Numbered from the stretch's first letter, positions 18,303 through 27,625 are shown. The stretch: DNA of 64,000 nt from Clostridium facile (GCF_014297275.1 NZ_JACOQK010000001.1:558001-622000); one strand, 5' to 3'. Numbers and translations: made by a program. Notes: generated from the letters alone by a model not told the origin.

Positions 18303-18887
18303 CTATTTTTTGTACTTTTCCCGGTCCTCTGGCGTGATTTCGCGGATGACACGGCAAGGGTTCCCCACAGCAATGACGTTGGCTGGGATATCCTTTGTCA
18401 CGACACTGCCTGCACCAATAACAGCCCCGTCTCCAATGGTGACACCTGGTAATACAGTGACGTTGCCGCCAATCCATACATTGTTCCCCACCGTAATCGG
18501 ATAGGCGTATTCCAAGCCCTGGTTGCGCTGTTCAATATCTAAGGGATGCCCCGCTGTATAAAAGCCACAGTTGGGGGCGATAAATACGTTATCCCCAAAG
18601 GTCACCTTTGCACCATCTAAAATAATACAATTGTAGTTGGCATAAAAGTTTTTTCCAATTGAAACGTTATAACCATAATCGCATCGAAATGGCTGTTCAA
18701 TCCAGAAATCCCCTTCGGTTTTCGCTAAAATTTTCCGGATCAGTTCTTTCCGTTGCTCCACTTTGGATGGTGGGAGTTGGTTGTGTTCATAACACAATTC
18801 CTGGCATTTTGCCCGTTCCTTCAGCAGCGCTGCGTCATAATTGGCGTCATATAGCAAACCTTGCTGCGCCTTTTCTTTCTCTGTCAT
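18303..18887 (-). CDS. maa: Maltose/galactoside O-acetyltransferase family protein
   Basis: Cytoplasmic acetyl-CoA-dependent sugar O-acetyltransferase of the left-handed beta-helix (hexapeptide repeat) type, 194 residues. The N-terminal MAC domain (about 5-60) contains YDANYDAALLKER. Hexapeptide repeats start near 72, and the catalytic histidine is H114 in YTAGHPLD. I chose the ATG at 18887 because AAGGAGG lies just upstream of it; an in-frame ATG at 18953 overlaps the promoter -35 and lacks a site. The gene is divergent from the EndoQ-UvrD gene. It is close to maa/lacA in type, but the sugar acceptor cannot be told. Confidence 0.88.
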   Translation of the reverse strand: MTEKEKAQQGLLYDANYDAALLKERAKCQELCYEHNQLPPSKVEQRKELIRKILAKTEGDFWIEQPFRCDYGYNVSIGKNFYANYNCIILDGAKVTFGDNVFIAPNCGFYTAGHPLDIEQRNQGLEYAYPITVGNNVWIGGNVTVLPGVTIGDGAVIGAGSVVTKDIPANVIAVGNPCRVIREITPEDREKYKK

Positions 18888-18924
18888 AAAAACCTCCTTG
18901 TTCTTCATAACGATATTTGGGTGT

Positions 18925-18957
18925 ATCATACCACGAATTTGACCTATCGTCAAATTC
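18925..18957 (-). promoter_or_regulatory. maa promoter with overlapping operator-like palindrome
   Basis: On the minus strand, TTGACG (18948-18953) and TATGAT (18925-18930) have 17-bp spacing. A perfect palindrome, GAATTTGAC-5 nt-GTCAAATTC (18935-18957), covers the -35 and most of the spacer and looks like a dimeric repressor site. It lies only 4 bp from the -35 of the divergent gene, so it could affect both. Confidence 0.6.
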
Positions 18958-18961
18958 AGGA

Positions 18962-18990
18962 TTGAATTTTATCGAAAATAGGAATATAAT
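18962..18990 (+). promoter_or_regulatory. Promoter of the EndoQ-UvrD fusion gene
   Basis: TTGAAT (18962-18967) and a perfect TATAAT (18985-18990) with 17-bp spacing lie 32 bp before the start codon. Confidence 0.65.
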
Positions 18991-19022
18991 GGAACTAAAC
19001 CATCATAGGAAAGGGATTTGCC

Positions 19023-22000
19023 ATGTATATTGCTGATTTACATATTCACTCAAAATATTCCCGGGCAACCAGCAAGGATTGTGTTCCGGAACACCTGGAT
19101 TTTTGGGCAAAGCGGAAAGGAATCCAATTGATTGGAACGGGGGATTTTACCCATCCAGCTTGGCGGGAAGAACTAAAGGAGAAATTAATTCCAGCAGAGC
19201 AGGGGCTTTACCAGTTAAAGCCAGAATATCAGATTGAGGACCGGATTGCTGGAGAGCAACAAAACACCCGGTTTGTGCTTTCGGGGGAAATCAGTTCGAT
19301 TTATAAAAAGAATGGAAAAGTCCGCAAGGTACACAATGTGATTTTACTGCCTAGCCTGGAGGCGGCTGAGGAGCTTTCCAAAAAGCTGGAGGCAATTGGG
19401 AACATCCACTCAGACGGACGCCCAATTTTAGGGTTGGATAGCCATGATTTATTAGAAATTACCTTAGAGAGCTGTCCGGATGCGATTTTTATCCCAGCCC
19501 ATATTTGGACACCGCATTTTTCGTTGTTCGGGGCTTTTTCTGGATTTGATACCATTGAGGAATGTTTTGAGGACTTAACCCCATATATCCATGCGCTGGA
19601 AACTGGACTGTCCTCCGACCCGCCAATGAACTGGATGGTTTCCGCTCTGGACCGGTTTACCCTGGTGTCCAATTCGGACGCCCATTCCCCACAAAAATTG
19701 GGGCGGGAAGCAAATTTGTTGGAAACAGAACTCTCCTATCAAGGGCTGTACCATGCCATCCAGGAAGGGAAGCAAGGAGGATTTGCTGGTACGATTGAAT
19801 TCTTCCCAGAAGAGGGAAAATACCATTACGATGGCCACCGCAACTGCAACCTTTGTTTAAAACCATCCGAAACCGTCAAATTCGGCGGAAAATGCCCGAT
19901 TTGTGGCAAAAAAATTACCATTGGCGTGCAGCATCGTGTGGAGCAGTTGGCAGACCGGGAGGAAGGGTTCCAGTTACCGGGCGCAGCCTATTTTGAAAGC
20001 CTGGTTCCATTGCCAGAAGTGATTGCGGCTTCGATTGGGGTTTCCAGCATCAGTGTGAAAGTAAAAAAACAGTATGAAACCATGCTGAGGGAAATTGGGC
20101 CGGAATTTTATATCTTGCGGGAGGCTCCACTGGAACAGATTGGGCAAGTCGCAGGGGTTTGTGTCCAGGAAGGAATCAAGCGACTGCGTCAAGGCAAGGT
20201 CACACGGGTTCCTGGCTACGATGGGGAATATGGAACCATTCAGCTGCTAACCAAGGAGGAAATCGACGGATTCCAAGGGCAAATTAACCTGCTTTCCACC
20301 TGTGGGCAGAATTTTACTGTAAAGAAAGAGGAGAAGCCGACTTTTTCTGTTCCAACTCCCACAGAGGAAGCGAGTCAAACCGAAAAAAATCAGGAAGTAT
20401 CCCAAGATATTTTAAGTGGATTAAATCAGCAGCAGCTCAAAGCTGTTACTACCAAGGCACATTCGGTAGCGGTCATCGCGGGACCAGGGACGGGAAAGAC
20501 CAAAACTTTGATTTCCCGTATCGCCTATTTGGTAGAACGCTGTAATGTCAAACCTGGTGAAATCACGGCGGTTACCTTTACCAACAAGGCAGCGGAGGAG
20601 ATGCGCCAACGTTTGGAACAGCAGTTTGGCAGTAAGCGCACCGTGCGTTCCATGACCATTGGAACCTTCCATTCCATTTGTATGGAACTGCTGGAGGAAT
20701 TGGAAGGAAACCCAGTCCACCTGCTGGATGAATCTGAAGCCATGCAGATGGCGGGAGATTTGCTTCGCCAGCAGGAAATCAAATATTCCCCCCGCAAGTT
20801 TTTGCAGGAGCTTTCCAAATACAAAAACGGCATTGCAGTGGAGGATTTGGAACAGTTAGAACCGGTTTTCCAGCAATACCAAGCCCAATTGCAGCAACAG
20901 GGTAGGCTGGACTTTGATGACTTACTGCTGCGTATGATAGAACTCTCTGGGAAGCTTACCCCAGCAAAGAAAAAACGGTTCCATTATTTGATGGTAGACG
21001 AATACCAGGATATCAACCAGGTACAACGGGAACTGATTGGGCTGTGGAGCCAGCACAGTAAGGGATTTATGGCGATAGGGGACCCTGACCAGTCGATTTA
21101 TGGGTTCCGTGGCTCGGACGCCCACTGTTTTGAACAGTTGAAGGAAACCAACCCAGACACCGAATTCATCCGGTTAACCCAAAATTACCGTTCCACACCG
21201 GAGATTATTCGGGCTGCCCAAGCCGCTATTGCCCCAAACCCTTCCTTTGATGAACGGATATTGGAAGCAAATAAGGAATCCGGTGAACCAGTTTCCCTCC
21301 TCTATGCGGAAACCGAGCTTTCGGAGGGGATTTATATTGCCAAGGAAATCAACCGCCTAGTAGGTGGGATTGATATGCTGGATACCGAAATGTTGGGGCA
21401 CCCCACCGACCATACCCGTACTTGGGAGTTTTCTGATATCGCTGTGTTGTACCGTACCCATCATCAGGCGCGGATTTTGGAAAAATGCTTTCAAAAAGAA
21501 GGGATTCCCTACCTTGTCAAAGGGCGGGATGATTTCCTGATGGAAGAGTCCGTGCGGGGTACTATTCAGTTTTTCCGCTTTTTATGGGATGAATCCGACC
21601 ACGCCGCCCTGTCCACTAGTTTAAAATTAATCTGGAATTGTCCAGAAGATATCATCCAGTATGTGGTTTCCCAACTGGAAAAACAGAATCTACTTGAGCT
21701 AGAGGAAGATTTCGCTAAAATTGGACATCTACAGCAGTGGCTTCAAGCGGTCAAGGCGTACCAGCCACTCATAAAGAAACAAAAGCCATGGAAACTGTTG
21801 CAGGATTGGTGTGTATTCCTCCACTGGCAGGACTCAAAACCTTTGAAAAAACTGGAACAGATGGCAGTTTTTTACCCTGATATGCCTGCTTTGTTACAGG
21901 CGCTTTTACTGGGGGAAGAAGGGGATTTGGCGAGAAATTGCAGCCAGTATGATGCAGGGGCAGTAACTTTGATGACTCTGCACGGTTCCAAAGGGTTGGA

Positions 22001-22262
22001 GTTCCCCATTGTCTTTTTAGCCGGATTACAGCAAGGCTGTTTGCCATTGGAATCCGAAGCCCATCCAGCAGATTTGGAGGAAGAACGCCGGTTGTTTTAC
22101 GTGGGGATGACCCGGGCAAAAGATAAACTGGTGATGACGGCGCCAAAAGAATATTCCCAATTCACCGAAGGATTTCCAGAAGGTGTACTGGAAACAGGGC
22201 AGGCACACCAGAAAAAAGCGGTGCAAGCTGGAAAACAATTAAATCTGTTGGATTTTATTTAA
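19023..22262 (+). CDS. EndoQ-like PHP nuclease fused to UvrD/PcrA-type helicase
   Basis: A 1079-residue two-part protein. Residues 1 to about 420 resemble endonuclease Q (TIGR00375 type): PHP metal-site residues H7 and H9 (DLHIHS), D41 and H44 (GTGDFTHP), E89, H160, D219 and H221 (SNSDAHS), then a four-cysteine zinc finger (C275, C278, C291, C294). EndoQ nicks DNA 5' of deaminated bases such as uracil and hypoxanthine. A short linker near 430-460 leads to an SF1A helicase: Q-motif LNQQQ, Walker A AGPGTGKT (486-493), motif II DEYQD (659-663), then TLHGSKGLEF and the final YVGMTRAK. Fusion of the two implies nicking at a lesion followed by unwinding from the nick; this is inference. No frameshift interrupts the join. 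Confidence 0.9.
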   Translation: MYIADLHIHSKYSRATSKDCVPEHLDFWAKRKGIQLIGTGDFTHPAWREELKEKLIPAEQGLYQLKPEYQIEDRIAGEQQNTRFVLSGEISSIYKKNGKVRKVHNVILLPSLEAAEELSKKLEAIGNIHSDGRPILGLDSHDLLEITLESCPDAIFIPAHIWTPHFSLFGAFSGFDTIEECFEDLTPYIHALETGLSSDPPMNWMVSALDRFTLVSNSDAHSPQKLGREANLLETELSYQGLYHAIQEGKQGGFAGTIEFFPEEGKYHYDGHRNCNLCLKPSETVKFGGKCPICGKKITIGVQHRVEQLADREEGFQLPGAAYFESLVPLPEVIAASIGVSSISVKVKKQYETMLREIGPEFYILREAPLEQIGQVAGVCVQEGIKRLRQGKVTRVPGYDGEYGTIQLLTKEEIDGFQGQINLLSTCGQNFTVKKEEKPTFSVPTPTEEASQTEKNQEVSQDILSGLNQQQLKAVTTKAHSVAVIAGPGTGKTKTLISRIAYLVERCNVKPGEITAVTFTNKAAEEMRQRLEQQFGSKRTVRSMTIGTFHSICMELLEELEGNPVHLLDESEAMQMAGDLLRQQEIKYSPRKFLQELSKYKNGIAVEDLEQLEPVFQQYQAQLQQQGRLDFDDLLLRMIELSGKLTPAKKKRFHYLMVDEYQDINQVQRELIGLWSQHSKGFMAIGDPDQSIYGFRGSDAHCFEQLKETNPDTEFIRLTQNYRSTPEIIRAAQAAIAPNPSFDERILEANKESGEPVSLLYAETELSEGIYIAKEINRLVGGIDMLDTEMLGHPTDHTRTWEFSDIAVLYRTHHQARILEKCFQKEGIPYLVKGRDDFLMEESVRGTIQFFRFLWDESDHAALSTSLKLIWNCPEDIIQYVVSQLEKQNLLELEEDFAKIGHLQQWLQAVKAYQPLIKKQKPWKLLQDWCVFLHWQDSKPLKKLEQMAVFYPDMPALLQALLLGEEGDLARNCSQYDAGAVTLMTLHGSKGLEFPIVFLAGLQQGCLPLESEAHPADLEEERRLFYVGMTRAKDKLVMTAPKEYSQFTEGFPEGVLETGQAHQKKAVQAGKQLNLLDFI

Positions 22263-22362
22263 CTACAAATTCTTCCTTTTATCCTTTGATATCCACAAAG
22301 AACAACTACTTTGTGGCAACACAGTTTGATATTCCCCGGTAGATTCCTTTCTATATCAATAC

Positions 22363-22400
22363 AAAAACATCCCCGCCTGGATTGAGGTGGGGATGTTTTT
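22363..22400 (+). terminator. Terminator after the EndoQ-UvrD gene
   Basis: A 16-bp stem (22363-22378 with 22385-22400, one G-U pair) has a 6-nt loop and ends in TTTTT. The rest of the 417-bp gap (22263-22679) is AT-rich and holds only this terminator and the next promoter. Confidence 0.88.
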
Positions 22401-22618
22401 GCGTGTTCATAAATATGTAGGAGAAAAGCTTGCCTATTCTATCAAATAGCAGTAAATCTACACTTTTCTTATCAAACAAAAAAGAAGATTTCCAGTATGA
22501 TGGATTTTATCAGATTGCCATAGAAATAGGCTGTTGCATTTGTATTGTGAATTTACTTAAAAACCGAAACACAACAAGGTTATTCTGTAGCACAGCTTAT
22601 GGTTGAGAAAGTTATGGT

Positions 22619-22647
22619 TTGACAACCTGGTTGGATTATACTATGAT
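22619..22647 (+). promoter_or_regulatory. Promoter of the first AraC regulator
   Basis: A perfect TTGACA (22619-22624) and TATGAT (22642-22647) with 17-bp spacing lie 32 bp before the start. Such strength suggests that the regulator is made constitutively. Confidence 0.75.
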
Positions 22648-22679
22648 AAAAAGGAAGAAACAAATGGAGGGAGACAACG

Positions 22680-23783
22680 ATGGTACCATTTTACCGGCCA
22701 TTTCAGTCAATGTGCAAAAAAGAGGAACTATTAAAAAAACGCTGGCTGTATGAAAAGGAACCAACCGAACAAAGAAAACAGGAGCTGGAAGCACTCTCCA
22801 AGAATTATGGATACGATTTTTTGGATATCCGTGTTCCATTTGAGGGGCATACCATGGACGACCACTTTTTTACCCCAGAGAGCCGGTATTTTTATGGGCA
22901 CCGCCATGTGGTAATTTCCCGCCACCCATGTTATAATCCATTGAATTTCCATGGCCATGAATTTTTTGAGCTGATTTATGTCTGGCGTGGGGACTGTGAC
23001 CACTACATCAACCAGGAAAAAATTAAACTGCAACAGGGAGATTTTTGTATCCTGCCTCCCCACTTAATCCATGCAGTATATACCGAAAATGAACAAAGCG
23101 TCATTATCAATATTCTCATCCGGAAACCTACCTTTTACTATACTTTCACCAACCTGCTCTCCGAGTTTGATGAACTTTCCTCGTTTTTCCGGTTCGCCCT
23201 GCTGGAGGAAAAAAATGATTCCTATCTGATGTTCCGCTGTGGGGAAGATGCTGTTTTACAGCACATGGTACAGCAGATGTATGAAGAATATTTTCAGGAT
23301 GAGGCTTATGCCGCCCCCATTTTGGACCATTATATCATGATCTTTTTTGGACTGTTGCTCCGCCGCCACCATCAGGATATCTTATTTTTTGAAAATGCTC
23401 GTATGGAAAAAGAAGTACCTGTTTCCGAGATTCTCTCTTTTATTTCGGAACATTTACAGGATATCAGCTTGGACATGCTGGCGGAACACCTTCATTACAA
23501 CAAGAATTATTTAAGCACTTTCATCCAAAAAACCATGGGGCAGAAGTTCCAGGATATTGTAAAGGAACAGCGGTTTTTATTCGCCGCTAAAATGATTGTG
23601 CAGGGGGATTTACCTTTAAAAGAAATCAAGGATTTAATCGGTTACCACAATTTTAGCCATTTTTATGAGAATTTTAAGGAACTATTTGGCATGACGCCGG
23701 CGGAATATCGGAAAGTCCACCATCCTGAGACGGGCAGCATTAATTTGCCAGTGGGAACTGAATTTTGGGGACTACGGGAGTGA
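22680..23783 (+). CDS. AraC-family regulator with cupin sensor domain (copy 1)
   Basis: Transcription factor of 367 residues. The N-terminal cupin-like sensor includes HGHEFFELIYVWRGDC (about 91-106) and the segment QQGDFCILPPHLIHAVY. The C-terminal pair of helix-turn-helix motifs occupies about 245-345 (ISLDMLAEHLHYNKNYLS, then IGYHNFSHFYENFKELFGMTPAEYR). It lies directly upstream of the GH106 gene on the same strand and is closely similar along its whole length to the regulator at 27707-28798. By family and position it probably senses a sugar and controls the rhamnosidase gene. GGAGGGAG precedes the ATG. Confidence 0.92.
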   Translation: MVPFYRPFQSMCKKEELLKKRWLYEKEPTEQRKQELEALSKNYGYDFLDIRVPFEGHTMDDHFFTPESRYFYGHRHVVISRHPCYNPLNFHGHEFFELIYVWRGDCDHYINQEKIKLQQGDFCILPPHLIHAVYTENEQSVIINILIRKPTFYYTFTNLLSEFDELSSFFRFALLEEKNDSYLMFRCGEDAVLQHMVQQMYEEYFQDEAYAAPILDHYIMIFFGLLLRRHHQDILFFENARMEKEVPVSEILSFISEHLQDISLDMLAEHLHYNKNYLSTFIQKTMGQKFQDIVKEQRFLFAAKMIVQGDLPLKEIKDLIGYHNFSHFYENFKELFGMTPAEYRKVHHPETGSINLPVGTEFWGLRE

Positions 23784-23848
23784 AAACAATCCTATAGGGG
23801 ACAATGGTTGGATTGATTACCCCAATTTCATATCAATTCATCTACTTA

Positions 23849-23877
23849 TTGCACTTATTTTTTGTTTTTAGTAAAAT
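23849..23877 (+). promoter_or_regulatory. Promoter of the GH106 gene
   Basis: TTGCAC (23849-23854) and TAAAAT (23872-23877) with 17-bp spacing. The weaker -35 compared with that of the regulator gene fits an activator-dependent promoter. Confidence 0.6.
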
Positions 23878-23892
23878 GATTTTTGTCAAATA

Positions 23893-23907
23893 GACCACAT
23901 TGTGGTC
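23893..23907 (+). promoter_or_regulatory. Operator-like palindrome before the GH106 gene
   Basis: GACCACA-T-TGTGGTC is a perfect 7-1-7 inverted repeat. It lies about 10-25 bp downstream of the predicted transcription start, between promoter and ribosome binding site, a typical place for a repressor operator. It is too short and A-T poor in the loop to be a good mRNA hairpin. Confidence 0.5.
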
Positions 23908-23934
23908 AAGTAAAAAAAGAGAGGGCAAAAATCT

Positions 23935-26900
23935 ATGAAAAGAAAAAGTAAGACAACAGGACGTAAAATGGTTGCGGTTCTCACCAGCGCGGCATTGCTC
24001 GCGTCGGTTGGGGCAACCACAGTAACTGCCTTGGAAAGCACAGCAGTGCAAAAAGGCAGCATTATCCACGAGTTTAAAAACCCGGAAGAAAACTCGAAAC
24101 CAATGGTTCGGTATTGGCTACCGGACGCTGCCGCTGACCCGGAAATTGTAGCGGACGAAATCACTTCCATGTATGAAGCGGGTTACCGTGGCGTGGAAAT
24201 CGCGATGGTTCCCCGTTACTCGGTATTTGACCCATCCGAATATGGGTTTGGCACCGAAGCTTGGAGGAACCTGTTAAAAACAATCTTTAAAACAGCAAAG
24301 AGTTTTCCAACCGAGTTCCGTGTGGATTTAACCAGTACCCCAATGTGGCCAGTCTCCTCCAATATGATTGACCCAAATGATGATGGGGCAAGTAAGGAAT
24401 TGGCACACTCTTACACAAAAATCATCCAGTCTGGTATAACAGACCTGCCAATGCCAGAAACCCGTGTGCTGGATTCCATGAGATGTCCATTTGTGTTTAC
24501 GGATGACTTTTTGGCGGCAACCGTTGCACAGGTGGAAAGTGTAGATGCAGATGGGAACTTTGTGCTAAAAGAGGATAGCATGAAGGACGTTTCGGACGCT
24601 GTTGTGCAATTGGAGAAAACAACCCCAGCAGGTGTGCCGGATATGAACGATGCTTATATGCAGCAGATTTATGACGGTGTTACCATGGATCTGGAAGGGG
24701 GAAGAAGCACCGAGGAACAAAAAAATCAGCCGGTTACCAATGAGAATATCGAATATGTATTTGGCGACCGTGACCGTATGGCGGACACCCAGAACTATTA
24801 TTCCATTGACACTTCTAAATTGGGGATTGATCTTTCCCAAATCAATCAGGGCGGCCAAGTACAGGCAGGAGACTGGTTATTGTTTGGCTTCTACACCAGA
24901 GGCAGTGGCTATGCCTTGGGCACAGATTCTAAGGTTGTTTCTGGCGGGGCAGTTATTTACCCAATTAACGCTTGCCAGGAAAATGTACCATATGTAGTGG
25001 ACCATTTCAGTGATACTGGCGCCAATGTCACCAAAGAGCTGTGGGACAAATACATCCTTTGTGACGAGGAGCTTGCCCAGCTAATCCGGGAAGCGGATTG
25101 CTCTATTTTTGAGGATTCGATTGAGATTTTGAGCGCAAGCCCATTCTGGTCTACCAAATACCAGGAGTATTTTAAACAGGACGCTGGCTATGACCTAACC
25201 CGATATCTACCATACATCACCAGCGCAAAAACATGCAGCACAGATAAAGTTTCTGGCTATGACCCAACCAAATTTTATGGTACCAACAGCAGCCGCTATA
25301 TTGAGGATTACTTTACTGTATTAAGCAACATGTACCAGAATTTGTTTGTAGGTAGCATGTTGGATTGGTGCCATAATGATCTGGATGCTCTGTACCGAAC
25401 CCAGGCATATATTACCAAAGGAATTTCGGTAGACACTGGTGCGGTTTCACTGGATTTGGACATTACGGAAGGGGAATCCTTGGCATGGAAAACCAACTAC
25501 GATAAATTCCGTATTTTATCCGGTGCTACCCATATCGCGGGCAAAAAATATGTGACCGATGAAGTTTTGGCAACTTCCAGGGGGACTTCTATCAAAGATA
25601 ACTATCCATATGGGGCAAGCTATGCGATTTCCTGGGATAAAGCAGTGGAAAAATTAAACGATAACTGGGTATTAGGCGTCAATTTAATGATGATGCACGG
25701 TGCGGCTTATGCAGAAGCCCATACCTTTACTTCGGATGGCACCGACCGTCTGGATACCCAATGGCCAGGATGGCATCCATTTGGCGCCAACGCGGCAGAT
25801 CCATGGACGAACCGCCAGCCTTATTTTGAGGATGTCAATGTGATGACCCAGTACATGGCAGCTTCCCAGGCTATCCTGCAAAATGGTTTGCCAAAAATGG
25901 ATGTATTGCTGTATGCTCCAAAAACCATTGATTCAGGAGATGATGGCAGCACCTGTGAAATTTACGACCAATCCGTTTTAGTGGATGCTTTGGATCAAGG
26001 CTATACCTATGATATTGTAGGGGAAGCGGGAATCCTCCATGAAAATGCGGTTGTAGAAAACAAGACATTGGTAGCAAACGGTCCAGAATATAAAGCAATG
26101 GTAGTATACAACACAGATACCATTGGTGCAGAAGCAGCGCAACAGATGCTCAACTTTGCGAAACAGGGCTTGCCAATCATCTTTGTAGGTGGAACCCCTG
26201 CAAGGGTATCCGGCGTTTCTGCTGACAGTATCAATAGCGGTGCGGTAGTTGATGGCGATAAGATTGACAGCGACGCAGAAGTCCAAGCAATTATGGCGGA
26301 AATCACGAGCTTTGATAACGTTGCGGTGATTCAGGATGTACCAGGTGTATTGACCCAGTTAGAACAGTTTGGAATCTCCTCCAGAGTATCCTATCCATCT
26401 ACCCAGGATTTGCGCAGCTACTGCCGTTATGATGAAACAGACGGAACCTATTACTATTATTTCTACAATGGTTCTAGGGACCAAAAATCCATTTCAGTGC
26501 CAGTTACCATGACAGGGGAAGGCGCCCCATACAAATTGGACGCTTGGACAGGAGAAATTTCTCCAATTGCATGGTACAACCAATCCGGAAACCAGACTAC
26601 AACCCAGTTGGATTTGGAATACAACGAATCTGCTATTATAGCGATTTCCAAAAATGAAGCGGAATTTGGCGCGGCTCCAAAAGTACATGTCACCAATACC
26701 ACAGCGGATAACGCAGTAGTAGAAGGAAATGACATTGTAGCCCGCAGCGAAGCGAAAGGCGCAGTGACAGCGGAACTCTCCAACGGAAGCAATATCTCCT
26801 GCGAATTAAACCCGATGGAAGAAATGACATTGAAAAACTGGGATATTGCAGTGGAAAGCTGGGGCCCAAGTGCAGATCCAAACGCACCGGCAACCCAATC

Positions 26901-27504
26901 GGATAAAACAACGGTGAACTTTGCCAATACTGGCTTGACAAGCTGGAAAAACCTGCCGGCAACAGCGGAACAATTGGCTACACTGGGCGTAGAATCCATG
27001 TCCTATGTATCTGGCATTGGACATTATAGCACCAGCTTCCAGATTGATTCTCTGGAAGAAGGGCAGGGGGCTTACCTGAATTTTGAACATGGTAACGACG
27101 AAGTAACCGAAATCATTGTAAACGGCCATGACTTGGGCGGAATCAACCAGAGTAAAAATATTGTGGATATTGGCCAATATCTGAAAGAAGGGGAAAACAC
27201 CATTTCCATTAAATTGGCAACCCCATTGAATAACAGGATTCAGGTAGAAAACCCAGTATTCCAGGAACGTTACGAACAAGGCTATGTGCAGGATTACGGT
27301 TTAACCGCAGTATCCTTAGTACCATATGATGAAGCAGTGATTTACACCGCAACCGAAAATGGTGGAACCAATGGTGGAAACGGAACCAGCAGCGAAGGGA
27401 ATGTGCAAACTGGTGATGCTTCCACAATAGGCATTCTGGCGGCACTCGGCGCAGCAGGCGTAACCGCTTATATCATTCGCAGAAAACGGAACCATAATTC
27501 CTAG
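23935..27504 (+). CDS. Secreted GH106-type alpha-L-rhamnosidase with TGD tail
   Basis: Extracellular glycoside hydrolase, 1189 residues. A signal peptide (about 1-32, basic start, core VAVLTSAALLASVGA) is followed by the GH106 N-terminal signature VRYWLPDAAADPEIVADEI (about 58-76) and GYRGVEI (83-89) of the TIM-barrel region. The segment FEDSIEI (392-398) is a likely active-site region. A jelly-roll sugar-binding domain lies near 1000-1110. The C-terminus is a Gly/Asn-rich linker, then QTGD (1158-1161), a hydrophobic helix and a basic end, resembling a sortase signal without the LP residues. GH106 enzymes remove alpha-L-rhamnose, notably from rhamnogalacturonan; substrate here is inference. 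Flanking AraC paralogues support sugar-induced expression. Confidence 0.85.
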   Translation: MKRKSKTTGRKMVAVLTSAALLASVGATTVTALESTAVQKGSIIHEFKNPEENSKPMVRYWLPDAAADPEIVADEITSMYEAGYRGVEIAMVPRYSVFDPSEYGFGTEAWRNLLKTIFKTAKSFPTEFRVDLTSTPMWPVSSNMIDPNDDGASKELAHSYTKIIQSGITDLPMPETRVLDSMRCPFVFTDDFLAATVAQVESVDADGNFVLKEDSMKDVSDAVVQLEKTTPAGVPDMNDAYMQQIYDGVTMDLEGGRSTEEQKNQPVTNENIEYVFGDRDRMADTQNYYSIDTSKLGIDLSQINQGGQVQAGDWLLFGFYTRGSGYALGTDSKVVSGGAVIYPINACQENVPYVVDHFSDTGANVTKELWDKYILCDEELAQLIREADCSIFEDSIEILSASPFWSTKYQEYFKQDAGYDLTRYLPYITSAKTCSTDKVSGYDPTKFYGTNSSRYIEDYFTVLSNMYQNLFVGSMLDWCHNDLDALYRTQAYITKGISVDTGAVSLDLDITEGESLAWKTNYDKFRILSGATHIAGKKYVTDEVLATSRGTSIKDNYPYGASYAISWDKAVEKLNDNWVLGVNLMMMHGAAYAEAHTFTSDGTDRLDTQWPGWHPFGANAADPWTNRQPYFEDVNVMTQYMAASQAILQNGLPKMDVLLYAPKTIDSGDDGSTCEIYDQSVLVDALDQGYTYDIVGEAGILHENAVVENKTLVANGPEYKAMVVYNTDTIGAEAAQQMLNFAKQGLPIIFVGGTPARVSGVSADSINSGAVVDGDKIDSDAEVQAIMAEITSFDNVAVIQDVPGVLTQLEQFGISSRVSYPSTQDLRSYCRYDETDGTYYYYFYNGSRDQKSISVPVTMTGEGAPYKLDAWTGEISPIAWYNQSGNQTTTQLDLEYNESAIIAISKNEAEFGAAPKVHVTNTTADNAVVEGNDIVARSEAKGAVTAELSNGSNISCELNPMEEMTLKNWDIAVESWGPSADPNAPATQSDKTTVNFANTGLTSWKNLPATAEQLATLGVESMSYVSGIGHYSTSFQIDSLEEGQGAYLNFEHGNDEVTEIIVNGHDLGGINQSKNIVDIGQYLKEGENTISIKLATPLNNRIQVENPVFQERYEQGYVQDYGLTAVSLVPYDEAVIYTATENGGTNGGNGTSSEGNVQTGDASTIGILAALGAAGVTAYIIRRKRNHNS

Positions 27505-27533
27505 TTTTTACAAAATCGTTCTATTTCCTCTCT

Positions 27534-27564
27534 GTTTCCCCTCTAACTGGTTTAGAGGGGAAAC
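27534..27564 (+). terminator. Hairpin after the GH106 gene
   Basis: A perfect 13-bp stem (27534-27546 with 27552-27564) has a 5-nt loop, but A-rich rather than T-rich sequence follows. It more likely protects the mRNA 3' end than terminates; the true terminator is the next hairpin. Confidence 0.5.
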
Positions 27565-27586
27565 AAAAACTCTTTCATCCTATAAT

Positions 27587-27625
27587 AACCCCGGGGTAGA
27601 AAATCACTTCTATCCTGGGGTTTTT
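27587..27625 (+). terminator. Rho-independent terminator after the GH106 gene
   Basis: A 15-bp stem (27587-27601 with 27608-27622, two G-U pairs) is followed by a T-run and separates the enzyme gene from the second regulator. Confidence 0.85.
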
